From Branchiostoma floridae (taxonomy: Eukaryota > Chordata > Leptocardii > Amphioxiformes > Branchiostomatidae): DNA of 64,000 nt. The translations under genes were made by a program, and so were the position numbers. The notes beneath the pieces are model-generated. The model saw only the letters and a program-made list of their open reading frames with translations. It was not told where the DNA came from and ran no database searches. This document shows, piece after piece, positions 12,101 to 26,274 of the stretch; positions within the stretch are counted from its first letter, which is position 1; each line of letters starts with the position of its first letter. The stretch spans positions 27,258-91,257 of the forward strand of contig NW_023365618.1 of assembly GCF_000003815.2 (NCBI RefSeq), read 5' to 3'.

Positions 12101-15100
12101 ATAGAACACATGACTCCATGAGCAGTGGATCATAAGTTGTAGCAAATTTATGCTGACTTTTGTCTCTGTTTAGAGATCGCTGTAAAATCTACAGTAAAGC
12201 GTCGATCAGAAAATATTTCGGGTAATAATTTGAATTATTGTGATGGATATTACATTTTAAATGTAATCAGAATGACTTCTACAAACACAAATGCATTTAC
12301 AAGTTAACATCAACGGTATATTCTATACTTAAGTTATCTACATGGTTCATTTTGAAAATGAAAATGAATCTAAGTTGTAGGATTGATATTGTAAAATTCA
12401 CAAAAATGCGTCTGTTTCATCATTTTACGGGGAGCGCTATTTCAAAGATTATTCAATGAGATATTTTACAACGAATTGTAGATTTGAACCATTACGAACA
12501 TACAATTAGTCACACGTATACCAAGTGCCTTAGTGACATTTGTTAGCCAAGTTAAAGTTTTTGGCTGAATATTATTTTTGTCGTTCGACATCCAGGCTAC
12601 ACAAAGCAAAACCTTGTCTGTACGGAGATCATATGGACGGGATATACGCAAAAGTGTGATTCCCTCGATATGCACCAGTGTATACTTGGTAACACCAATA
12701 AGCAAGCAGCCGTCATCAGTAGGATAAACTTGTGAATAAGTATATTTTTTACCAATGTCGTCACCAAACGCAGAAGACCCGGATGTTCCGCCATGTCCTG
12801 TTGAACAGGTTTCCGCCCAGGTCTGCGCCATAGTTGCCAGCTCACTGTGCCAAGTCTGAAACAGACGTACAGAATTATAAGTAACTACAATGGTAATATC
12901 TTCAAGCAACTACATAATGTTTACTTTCACATGGTCTAGCCATGGAAACTACTGTTCTTTTCTGTTCTTACTCAGGCACTTTGTTTGCAATTAGACCTAG
13001 GGCATGAATTTGCACAAAAAAAATTTTATTATTCATGTATGGTGACCAGCCCCTCTAGCTCTGTCCTGCCACATGCTACATGACGTACACCACAAATGAC
13101 AGATGAGCGCTATTCGTTTCCAACTAGATGATGATTCGGTGATCATTATGCTAACGTATAGCAACTTGAAAATTGCATTTGTCCGACGACTGATTTTAAA
13201 ATCAAAGTACGGTGCAACACGCCTGTAGAAAAAAAGCACAACACATAAAAACTTCGTTCTGTATCAATGAAATTCGTTGGTCTGTCGGTCAAACCTTCGC
13301 TTAGTGGTCGATCAAAGCCTCTAGTAGTAGAAAGAGGGTGCGGACAGAGCCTATCATGTATATCATGTACATGTATTCTGTGTTGGCGGTTGAAATATTT
13401 GAACGTTTGATCTAACTAGTTAGAGAAACTGCACTCCTCAGAAATTTTATCTCGATGTCATCATTAAAATATTCCCCTTGCATCCGTCTCCCCGCCAACA
13501 TGGTTCATAGTTCACATCATTAGAAAATACTTTCAGATAAACGCAGAGATTAGTAATACCTCTTTACAGAGCTTCTTTGATACAATATTTACTCCTGCGG
13601 AACTGTTTGTTATTACTGTTACCATGGATATGTTGACAGCAATAAGGACGTGAGAAGATACATCGATCCCATTAACCTCGATGACATCATCGCACACGTA
13701 TACACTTAGGCAACGGTACCAAACTTTAACAATGGGGGGTTGTGTCATTAACTCTGTGAAGGAGGTTCGCATCCTAAGGGGAGGTATTGCGGTTGTCTGT
13801 GTTAGGGTGTTCGCAGCGATATCTCAAGATCCATATGATGGATCTGTTTGTATCTATAAGCATACCGTGAATTATCAAAATCCTAATACAATGATAAACG
13901 ACAATTTAAGGGCAACGGAGCAGTGGGTTTCGGTAATATTTAGCGCTTTGGAAATCGTTCCTCTTCATCTTTCTGAGTCTTTGGAAAAGCCCGCAGTGTT
14001 AGAATTACACCGATAGAACAGGGCTAGTCGGAAGAAGACGGCAACGTTGTGAATTTTAGGAATCAGGAAAATACTCTTGAGACTGAGTGTTGCAAAACGT
14101 TCTTTAAACAACCAATTTGAAACTCCATCATCTTATTACAGCTAGTTGTATTGATGCAATTACCAAGAAGCGAGAGGAAGTTGGATGTACAGAGTAGATT
14201 GGACGTATATATGCACATATAAATGTATATGATTGTTTCCATTGCTACATGTATATGGTTGTTACCATATGTGACCTGTACTTAGCCCATCTGGACAAAA
14301 ATGTGCAATAAGTTTGTAGGTTTTCTTTCATATATAGAATGACACCCCCAAGAAATACGATGATTGATTCACGCAGGTTTGTGCTCGACGGACTCTTGTT
14401 CGTGTTTCCCCGGTAGCTAGGAGCTATAACATAACACTCCTGACACGGCTTGTAACCCTTTGTTAGTTGATAAGTGCTCGATTCGAATCAATATTTGAGA
14501 TCGCTTAAGATTGTCAACTTGTGCATGACCGCGCACGAGTGCATTTTGAACTAAATTTAGTTAGGATAAAAGAAACTATGACAAAAACTTACTATTTAGA
14601 TCGTACATCATAGTAAGAAATGTAAGAACAATGATACTGATAAGGTAATTTCCATGTCGTAGTGAGTATTGTTTGAAATACGATTTTCTTTGCCTCTAAT
14701 CTTAAACTCCAGATTGATTCGATACACATCGGCGGCCATGATAGATCGAAGACGAGGTCAATGAGGCAAACGGACAAAACTTTTTTTCACCAAACCATAC
14801 AGATTTTCACAATCTAAGATCAAATAATAACTATTCTAATTAGATTTATTGTTCACCTAAAGATGTAGCAATTTAGAATCCCATAGACGTATACGTAGAT
14901 ACAAAATGAAAAAGGAAAAAACATAACAATGCAAACATTTGACGGACATGCAGCTATTCTCTTATTGGTCGCTTTCCTAATCGAAAGGCTACCATTGGTT
15001 GAACTGCTAACTATGATGGATAGTTTTTTGTTTAAGTCATTGAACTCGTTTTAGATCTATCTTGGCCTCCGCGCGGAAAAAGGTGTATTACTCTCTTACT

Positions 15101-17554
15101 TGTCGATAATACGTCGTGTTTTTAGACGTTACAGGTCCCTCTATGTTCAAGGAAATAAATTACACTTCCTGCTGTCTGACAAGTGTACGTTATAATCATT
15201 ACATATCGGGTAGTAGTACAAGGGTAGATTATTAGAGGAACAGCAACACCTTTCTAACTTGTACAATTTTCGAGGTTCCCGTTAATGATGATTACCTCAA
15301 ATTCATCTTGTCATGAAAGAAAAATATCAAAGGGGAAAGTATGTGGAAAAGTTTCTCTATACGTAGTCTATTGAGAATAGCCAGGTGCAAAAATACGTAA
15401 ACTTCCGTTGACTCTTACAGAATCAAAGGTATCACTGTAAAGTCTTTACGCTACGTGTGGTTTGGCTTAATGTTGTGTATTGAGGTCCCTCCCACGGTCA
15501 AATCAAAAGTTTCTCTATACGTTGTCTTTTGAGAACAGCCAGGTGCAAAAATGCGTACACTTCCTTTGACTTGTACTGAGTCAAAGGTATCACTGAATGG
15601 TCTTTATGATACGTGTGGTTTGGCTTAATGTTGTGTGTTGACGATCCCTCCCACGGTTAGATTAAGACCTGTGACCTTTAAGTTTCTTCCATTGAACCTG
15701 AAGTTTTAAGTCACGTAAATTTAGTGCAGGGGATTTGGGAGTTTACTTACACGTACGTGCGAAAACCAGAACTAGCTGTTATTGTTCACCTTGGATTGTC
15801 TGGTGGTACATAGGTCAACAAGTTTCTTTGCTCTTTCAGTAAAAGGGTGTATTTTTACAAGGATGGCTTGCTAGCCTTTCCCATCAATCATGCCAAAAGC
15901 ACGTCCTTAAACATGTGATATTTTGCTTCCTTTCCGAAAGACGGTTGCAGACCCAACCGAAATACCCGTTCCAGGATTGAACCTAGCCTGGTATCCAGCT
16001 GTAATATAGCTTCCGAGTCTCTTCTCTCCTCTCTGGCAATTACGTCTGGCCCCGATCAAATTCAAAAGGTTTTCCCGTTACGTCATTAAGCTATATTACG
16101 GCTGGATACCTTGCTAGATTGAACCGGGGTATTCCATATGTATATGCCTACGTGACATTTCCAAACCGGGCCCCGGCCGGGATGTTTCCGGAAACAAAAA
16201 AAAAAGTGTTTAAGCAAGGAATATACAACAATTATGCTCATGACTATTTTCTTTATTACCGGTGTCTTTCGTTGCATTTTATATAATAGTTTTTCGTTTC
16301 CCAAAGCTTCCGGGCTGGCTCCGGGTTGGGAATCGGGACATAAGACTTCTGGCCTACAACGATTTTCAAACCGACACAAAAGGTAAGATATAAAAGACAC
16401 CAAACTACACAGGACGTAAATAGAATAGTCGTAAGTTATGTATATTTTGAAGTACGTATCTATATTTTTCGTTTCCATGAACGGCCCGGCCGGGCCCCGG
16501 TTTGGAAATTGACGCTAGCCATACCAACCCATTCGAACCACGAGTTCAACTATGAGACTGCTTCCAGTTGAGTTACAGAGACATCATTGAAGCCCTAAAC
16601 GAATACAAAAGAACGCCGACACATTGTGCTCCGTACCTTGTACCTGTACCTGTATGGTAGATTTAGGACAATGGATTAAAACGTGCATACAGCTGCAAGT
16701 GTAGGATTTGGATTAACTTAACTAGGATATTAGAGTAAACGCAGGTAGTCGTGTGCTCCGTAAGTTTAACCTGACGTGTGAAGGTCTGTAGATTTAGGGC
16801 ACCGGATTAGATCGTTTACATAGGCGCGAATGTGGGATTTGGACTAATGATATTTACCTAGAGTTAGAATATGATACACACAGGTACTGTTGTGCTCCGT
16901 ATGTTCAACCTGACGTTTGAAGTTCTGTAGATTTAGGGCATTGGATTAGATCGTTTATATAGGTGCGAATATAGGTATTTGACTTGTATCATTTATAACA
17001 TGGTCGTAATAAAAAGGTACAGGTAACTACATGCATGTGTTTAGTATTTGTGACCTAGCTCTAAACTACATACATGTAGATCTAGCACAAAGGATTAGGA
17101 AGTTTGCGTTTGTGCCAATGTATGAACTAGATCAACGTCATTCAAGTACTACCCCTCCTCACGAGAAAAACAAACATCGTTTTCTTATGTAAAGTTACCC
17201 TGACGTAGCTGTAGTTCTGTAAATTTAGTGAACAGGATTTGGATGTTTACTTAGGTGTGGATGTAGCTACCGTAAAGAGCGTCTGTGTGGGGTTATAAAA
17301 CGATTTGTAGGAAATACTGGTATTCTGTGTGTGGCCGGAAAAGTCCTGAATGACTGACGTCACATTACATCTCTGACGTCACATAGCGTGATTGATGAGA
17401 ACGTTTTTGGTGCCTTCACGTGTTCGTGTTTGTGTTCGTGAGTGTTCGTGAGTGTGCGTGTGTGTCTGTGTGCGTGTGTGTGTGCATGTGCGTGTGTGTG
17501 TCTAGGTGCTTGAGTGTGTGTTTGTGTGTGTGTTCGTGTGTGTCTAAGTGTTTG

Positions 17555-17606
<52 letters not shown>

Positions 17607-17709
17607 TCTGCGTGGTTTGTGCATGTTTGTATATGTCTGTGTGAGTGTGTTTGTGTATGTGTTCGTCAGTGTGTCCATCTATGTTCTTGAGTGTGTGTTT
17701 GCATGTGAG

Positions 17710-17749
<40 letters not shown>

Positions 17750-20700
17750 CTTGTCATTAACTTCAAGGTCGTGACTGGGGAGTCACATGTGCAAACTCTA
17801 GTGGTCATTTATATATGAAATATTCGATTGCCATACCCCCTGAATTTTTTTGTAAACCCTATAGCCGTGAGAACTGTGCTCATGTAAACTTCTCATATCT
17901 TCAGTCCAGATAAGAGAGTTGCCTGTGACTGTGTTAATCAATAAAGGTATTCGACTGCACAAAATAGAATGCCTTTGTTCAAGCTTTAGTTCTTGTAACG
18001 TTATAATCTTACATGAAACTTTCTTTTATGGTGTTCATTACTTTTTCTTTTGTTGTTTTTGATGTTGCTGGTCCAAGAGAGCCAACCGTCTCGAATAGAA
18101 TGCCGACATTTGTTGAGGCATCTTTCTTTTTTTTTTGTCGAAGAGATTTAGCACACAATAAATTCTGGATAAACATTTCTTAATCTTATCATATATAATA
18201 ATACTTTCTTTCATGTTGTACATTATGTCTTTCTTGTGTTGCTCTTGATGTTACCGGTCCACGAAAGCCAACCGTATTACATAAAAAGCTGAGATTGCTA
18301 AAGCATCATTTTTGTTCTCGGCGAAAGTTTGTCAACAGATTAAACACAGAATAAATTCTGGATAATCAATTCTTGTGTAATCTTAAATAACACTTTCTTT
18401 AAAAGTGTACATTATCCGTTTCACTTGTTGTTCTTGATGTTGCCGGTCCAAGAAAGCAAACCGCCTCACATGGAAAGCCGACATTTGCTGAAACATCAGT
18501 TTTGTTCTGGGCAGAAGTTTGTAAAGGGATTAAACTCACAATAGATTGTAAATCTAGCTAGCAAATACCCTTTCTTGATTTGTCTGAACATTGCGGTTTG
18601 TCTAAAGCCCCGGTTAACGTTACAGAAAGCTGAATATGTCCTCCCTACCTTGCTCAAATTGTCTGGAGTACGGGTTGGTACCGGTAACAAAAAAAAAAAT
18701 TCTTGTTGGACAGGTCCAGTAAAACCGGACCTGAAAAAATCCGTGACCCGAGCGAAGTAGAGGAGAGTTGATAGTCTTTTTTACCATGCTTCTACAGACA
18801 AACTTCGTCTAAATTAACAGAGGAAGCTATTCGCGTGAAGATGGGATATTCCACCAAACAGATTCATTTGTAAGGAAATAAACCATTATTTTGAATATTG
18901 TCCGTTCACAAACAATAAGGACCTGGACCTGATTCTTATGGAGTAAGTATTTTGTTGCCTGGGTGCGTTTGGAAGTAAAAGTTGGCTCTTAATCTACAAC
19001 TGGTCCGACTTCTCCCGACCTATCGTTCAGGTCGCTGGTGTTCGGGAGCCATGTTCGGCTTTCTGTAACCGGGGCTTAAGACTTCCTAATGTTTACCTGG
19101 CGGTGTAACTCTTGAACTCTTCTGTTTTCAACTCACTTTTATCCATATAACGATTTTTACGGCTCAGTCCTTATTGATTGATAACCGTCGGACTCGGCGG
19201 TAGGCTTAACATCACAAACAACTCTGGGGAGATAAATTTGATACAATCATAATTATCGGGCACAGGGGGCGATCAACATACCAGCAGATATTAGAGACCT
19301 ATAACTGTCGTGTGATGTTGACTTAGGGTAGATCAGGGAGCGGTAAGGTCAGGTACAGTGTTTCTTTTGTTGGTAGCAACAGCGGTAAGGCTAGTGAAGT
19401 TACTAAGTATGTTCAAAGAGTGTCGGTGTTTTAGAACATTTACGTGTGGGAGTTTGAAGATTTGGAATCTATGAAGTTCTAAACAATTGAAAAAATATTT
19501 GTTCTTTTTTCATTTTTCTTATTTTCTTTGTCTTTCTTCTTTTCTTTTCCCCTCTTTCCTTCCTTCTCTCCTTTCTGTTTCTTCCATCTTTTCTTTCTTG
19601 CTTTTTTCCTTCATTTTCTGCCTTTTCCTTTCTTTCTTTCCTTTCCTTTCCTCACTCCCTTTGCTTTTTTTCTTTTTTTTCTTTCTTTTCTTCTTTCTTT
19701 TTTTCTTTCTTTCTTCTTAACTTAGTACCATCTTGGGAGAGCTTACGAAATAACTCCGTAACATACAAACAATATTAAACATACAGCTTACACAAGTTAT
19801 CTAATATGTGCAACAATACTATACAAACGAGTAATGATATTGGTAATACAATCATTCTATATAAAATTTACCTCTGACAGAATTTAGGGCTGAGAACTAA
19901 CAGGCCCCGGGTTCTATACTCACAATGCCCTCGACGTTGTGCCCTTAGAAAAGACACTTTACACGACTTTCACTGACACTGGAGTGACGACCACCGAGCG
20001 TCTTACACAAAGAAGGGTAAAAAATCACGGCTTTAGTGCAGCAATGTTCCATCAAGTCTGTGCCAACATCTAAAACCAAGAGTCGCATTTCTTCTTAAAC
20101 GTAGAAAACCACTTGAATTACTAAATTGATAATCTAATATCCCAACTCTCCTCGGCCGGTAACTTCGCCTGAACCGTGTTGTGACGTAAAATTTATCATG
20201 ACGTTCAATAAAGTATATATATTTAGAAAATTAGTGTTTTACCCTTTGTGGGTCTTGTCGTCTTTTTAGGCACATTTTTGCATGATATTTCAGTTATGGA
20301 ATCAAGGGTTTTACACATAATATTTACGTCGCAACGAGCGCTCATAACAATCGCTGCCTGGCGAAATTGGGTGGTAAAGTCATGTCATGGGCCTCGGTGG
20401 AGTAAAGAACAGCACACTTCTCCGACGAACTTTTAAACTAAGTGGAGAACAGACATTCTTCTAGCTAAGGCCATGTTGATTTGATTCTATGGATGACATC
20501 CGCGTGCGCACCAATTTTCGGCCGATTCCAAAAAAAAAAAAGTTTTCAAGCATCGTTAAAACCAGCTTCAATACCATCAAATATATGCCGAAAATCCATA
20601 CTAATGTCGTAAAATGCATCTTTTGCGTCTTCTCCTATCGCAAAACGTACTCATTTTGTCGTAAACTATTCCTTGCACATGCGCATTGACGTTAACCGAA

Positions 20701-23700
20701 ACTTGCCAAAATAACTGAAAATGGCGACGAATTCAACTGATCGTGATTCTCCTTCGAATTATGTAAGCATCAAAGTGACACGGAAGGGTGGTGGTGTTGT
20801 GAATTGGTACGAGATTGATTGTGGACAAGGTGACGTTACATTTGCCCAGTTATATGAGAAACTTGTTACGACAAGCGAGTTCAGGCCGGTGAACTTCAGC
20901 GAATTTCTTTCAAGAACCGCCAATGTGCAAATTATTGCAATGAAGAAAAAGTCGGAAGAGATGTCGAGGTCTACGCTGGCCTAAACGTTGGGCATGCCTG
21001 CCGACAATTCGGATGTTTTGTCCGCATTGAGGTGGACAAGACGGCCAGTGGAAAGACTGATGAAGATCCACGGCCCAAGTCTGCTTTTGAGGTGATTAAA
21101 ATTTCATTGTAACCTTCAGTTTTGGATTGAACTACTAGTAGGGGAGGGGGGCCGAGGGTATTTTAAATTTTCACATTCGGTACATGCATGCATAAATGAC
21201 TACAGCACTGTTTTTTAAGTCTATTGACAGGATGTCTAAGCTATCTAGTCAGTATAAAGGCACTAAACCGACTGATAACAAATTTTGGACTCTTCTATTG
21301 ACAGGAGATTCCTGGCAATGAGCGCTCACCACAGCACAGAAGAAGGACTTGGAGTCTGAAGGAGGACTCCATGTACACCTGTGGAGTATCATGGATACCA
21401 GACGATCATCTGAGAGAGAGCTGTTATGTGAGCCGGTGAGTTATAGCGTACATTGAATTTATGTTGGTTGACAATGTTGTTATTCTGAGGCTACAATTGT
21501 AGCTCATCACAAGGACTTAATAGGACCTAAAACTAGACTTTGACTTGAAAGATACAGGAAGAAGACCATCTTGATATAGTAACCCTTTTTGAATGGGTAT
21601 GACAACTGTTATTTTTACTTTTATAGTTTCATAGACAAATGTTTTTTTTTTCAATCAAGTTTGATACCGTATTAATGTCTCATTTGACACCTGTTTTGTG
21701 CAGGGCCCTATCATGTGCCGTTCCAGTAGAGCCCTACTACTATTCTGCGAGACTCAAGGCTCCAGCTGCATTAAGGTCAATCCTCCCAATGGTAAGCTGG
21801 CAGTGTGGGGAGGAAGAGACACTCCCCATTCTTTGGAGAAGGCCAAGCAATTCCAGATGATCCATCCAGTGTGTCAGGTGGGTTTTTTAAGTCTTTAGTT
21901 ACATGTCATTTTACAATGTACAGTATTTGTGAAGATGATACTTTGCCTACATTCATTGTGCTTTTGTCTGAATTAGTGTGCTTTCTCAACATAAAACTTG
22001 ATTTATGTAGTAGCTACATTTTTATTAATGAAGGTTAAATATCCAGGTACCAATACATGTGTATAGATGATGCATCTTTCCACAAACATGTCTAAAACTG
22101 GAGCTAAATACATTTTGAATTTCAGATATTTGTAGTGGCATCCATGTATTGCAAAATTCAATCAATGGTTTATCCCATCTTGCGTTTTTGTAGGTGTGCA
22201 AATCTGCAGGAGTAGAGGAGAGGACACGAGGAAAGAAGAAGATGAAAAGGAGAAGAGAGGCGGAAGATGACAACTAAGGCAGGTGTTTTATTTGATCTAC
22301 CTTTTTCAATACTGTTTTCACCAAGTTCTAAGTTAAAAAGCCTTCATCCTACATGCTCCATTCCATCTGAAGTGCTGAGCCTTTCCATTTGCATTTGTGT
22401 CTATCATGTACACTGTACTGTAAAACTACATGTTGTAAACTATTGAAGAAATGTATACATTAGAAGGGTTGATACCTAGTAATTGTTGCTTTTCATACTG
22501 TGTTTCTGTAGGCACCTGAAGAATGACAGCGCCATAAGGGGAAAACAAGATGCCAGAGGAAGTTAGACAGGACATGCAGCATGCCAGTCAAACAAAACAA
22601 AAATAAAGTTCTTGTTTGGTATACCATACTTTGTGTGTTTAGTCATTTGTTCTACCTTCCCGACCACTTAGATTTCATAATAAAGAGAACTTTTTTTTTT
22701 TGCCAAACTTTTTTTTTTTCGCTCGCTCGCACCAATTCTGGGGCTGCCAGAGGATGTCATCCATATAATCAAATCAACATGGCCTAATTGGTCTCATTCT
22801 AGCATAAGAACACCCCTCCCTACTTCTTTACTCCTATATTTAAACAGCTTGTGTACATCGTTGCAAAGACCCACGGAACCGGTCCATTTATGTACACACG
22901 GTCTCAAGGACGTCTCAGGTCTTCCTCCGGCTCAAACAAAAATACACATTTGAACATATATATAATCGCGGACGGAAGTTTCTGAGCTAACTGAACAAAA
23001 TAAACACGCTGACGACATGCGGTCGATAAGGAAAGAAAGAAAGAAACCTCGAAATAGAACTATTCTTATACATTAACCACGTTTTTTAACTGATTTCTTA
23101 GCAATTTTTAATTCCTGAACTTCATTTTTATGTGCAGTATGTTAGTTTCTTAGTCTGTACTAGATTGTGTGGTGTCAGCGTGGTCTTGGCCAGATATCCT
23201 AACATACACCATTAATTGTGTGTCCTAGGGAACAGCACTTTTCGCGATTTTCCTCACTTCACCAACTGATAGTAAGGATGAATACGTAAGGCTAAGATCA
23301 CTTTTGGGCTATGGGACTAACCAAGGAGGGCCCCCAAGGGGGAGTACCGACAACGCTCTACACTAAATTCGTAAGGGCCGGCTACGTAAAACGCTAAATT
23401 ATGGACGCTTTATTACGCTCTACGCTAAATTACGAAGTTTCACAATGCATTATCCAAATCTTAATCGTCTTTTGGCTGAACTCCGTGAAGAGGAGATCTA
23501 ACAACTTGAACTTATGATTCCATCAACAAGATTCAAACTTAACTTAGACGATATAAAAGCGCCCGTCTTGCTGGCCAAAGGTGGCGACAGCAAATTTCTG
23601 ATGTGACGTAATTTTCAGCACTTGTAGCACCAAAAGCGGAGGCACGATAATCAGGCATGTTCCCCTGGGAATATTGTGAAATCTTGATCCTCTGAAACAC

Positions 23701-26209
23701 CATTTTATGCATTTTGAAGGGCAAACAGACTAAGCTAAGTTAAATGGCATTTCAATTAGAAATTCATATGGTTTTAGCTTAAAGATATTATAAATATATA
23801 TTGAGGGCAACGCCCCCAAACAACATTTTTAGATTTCGACTGCCGAAAGCATGAACTGTTGCAAGGTAGGTACGGGAAAATTTGTATCTCTGAAACACCA
23901 TTTCCTGCATTTTGGGGGACACGTTTTGCTGGCAGACTATGTGCTCAATGTAATGACATTTCTGTCAGAGAAACGTTTTTGAGGGCGACGAGCACTGGAG
24001 AGTCGTACGCGTGAGCGCCAGAGGCCTAAGCCATCGCAAGCCCAATGGCCGCTCGGAGAAAATTTGAAATCTTGACCCTCTGACATGCAGTTTCTTGCAT
24101 TTAAGGGGCACATTTTGCTTGTTAACTAAGCTTGGTTTGGTAAAGAAATTTCTACTTGTTGGGAGGCGACGCTCCCGCAACATATTTTCACCATGTCCAA
24201 AGCCGCTGAGGTGAGCCACTGCAAGGAAGGTCCAGCGAAATTTTGAAATCTGGACTCTTTGAAACGCAATTTCCTGCATTTTCGCGGTTAAAATTTGCCG
24301 GTAGACTAGTTAAGTTTAATGGAATTTTGATTATGCTTTACAAACAAGTAAGATGAATTACGTTTTACGGTAAAATCACGTTAGCTTCTACGTAATACGT
24401 TAAATTAAAGAGGCTAATATCGCTCGACGCAAAATGCACCAATTACGCTCTACGTTGAATTCGAGCGGTCCTGCTACGTAGTACGTAGAATTAAAACCGC
24501 CGATTACGCTCTACGGAAAAGGGCTTTGGGGGCCCCACCAAGGAGCTTTTATCAGTCATTGGACTAACTAACTAACTAAAGATCACATTTCCACAAAGGG
24601 GCCCGGCCGGGCAGCCTTCCGAAACGATAAATATGATATAAAATATAGCACAAACACAAAAACGGACCGAAAGAAAGTCAATGGCATTCCTTGTGCATAT
24701 TCATTGGCATAAAATCTAATTTTTGGTTTCCGTAAACAGCCCGGCCAGGCCCCGGGTAGGAAATGTGACGTAGGCCTTATGCTAACGTCACATTTCCACA
24801 AAGGGGCCCGGCCTGGTATGTTAGGGGCTGATTTTTTGCACTTTCGGGCGGGGCCCCGTAAGACCCCCGGCGGCTGCCGGGCTATTTTGGGGCTCGGGCG
24901 GGGCCCTGGTTGATTCTAAGTCGGACTTACAATCAACGGGGGCCCGGGCAGGAAAATACGCCGAATCAAAGTCGCCATCTAATCGTGAACACATCGGCAG
25001 GGTTCCCTACAGTATCCTCCCGGTACCCGCCCGGTACTCGACGGTACAGGCCCAACCTTCTTGCATTACAAACTATTGCATCCGTTGTGTCATCCCGGAA
25101 CACCGCTAGGGCCGCCGACGGGTCCCTCGGTCATCAAACAGGACTATTTGGGCTATGGTCACATTTCCACATAGGGACCCGAGCGGGTAATTTACGGACT
25201 GTTTTTGGCACATCCGGGCGGGGTCTTGTGGGTCTCCCAGCGGCTGCCGGGTTATTTTTGGTCTCGGGCGGGGTCCCGGTTGGTTTTAAGTCGGACTTAA
25301 AATGAACCAGGGGCCCGCCGGGGAAATATTGGGGAAATATCAGCAGTAAAAAAAAAAAGTCACTTTCTACTCTTCTTAATGGAAGGTCCCACACACATGA
25401 GCAGGTCATAGAACATTTGGGGCTCCATGCGCATGAAGAACTTAAAGTCGCAACAATGTTCTCGCATTAGCTTGCTCATCAGCGTATTGTAGAACCCAAA
25501 CATGGGTTGGTGCCTCAACCAGAGTTAAACCCACCACGATCTTCTTCTCTGGCACTGCCGTTCCACTAGTCTCTCTTCTTCAATGACAAAGAAGCAACAA
25601 AAACAAGGAAGCAACGGTGACGAGCCATCGTGACCGCGAACATAGAACCACCGCAAAAACTCGTTTACAGTATAACGCCAAACCTGGCGTATTACGCTTT
25701 CAGGCGGGTTACCTGGTGTGCAATACAAATGATCTGGAGTTACGAAACTTGGCCCCATGTCCGTTGATTTCCCTGGCTATCACGATGCACGCATGTGTGT
25801 ATGATTAACTAACGTTTGGATATACTTCTGAATCATGTAACGAGGGCCGGTAAAACACACATCGGTGTTGCTACGTAGTGTAAGTAGTTCTGTCTTCAAG
25901 AAGGAACTGAATATACCCCCTTTCCCTCTCTCACCACGCACTCTCTGAGACCTGAATTTTGTTAGATCCGTCTAGGATCTTTTTTAACGCTTGATGTGTT
26001 TTGTTGTCTTTTCAGTAATACTTTTTTTAATATTTTACGCTTCTTACCTACAAAGTATAATCAGAATCCATCCACAACGTAAAGAGTTGGGCGATTTAGG
26101 GTCACTGAGACACGGACGCAAACACATCAGACACATAGATATGCACACACCCTCTTCCTTTCTTTCTCTATCTGTCTCTCTCAATCTCTCTCCTTCTTTC
26201 ACACATACC

Positions 26210-26274
<65 letters not shown>

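Noticed and set aside
13681-14016. 111-codon frame in CAP intron 1
   Set aside because: No domain pattern, no suitable splice sites, and codon use like the surrounding intron.
17416-17808. Long open frames in the GT tract (poly His/Thr or Val/Cys)
   Set aside because: They come only from the dinucleotide repeat, which is open in several frames on both strands.
19487-19725. Phe/Ser/Leu-rich frame resembling a membrane protein
   Set aside because: A polypyrimidine tract gives such codons automatically; there is no splice or start context.
25134-25409. Open frames in the GC-rich MITE cluster
   Set aside because: They follow repeated MITE units (same words in 24786-24955); stop-poor because of GC content.
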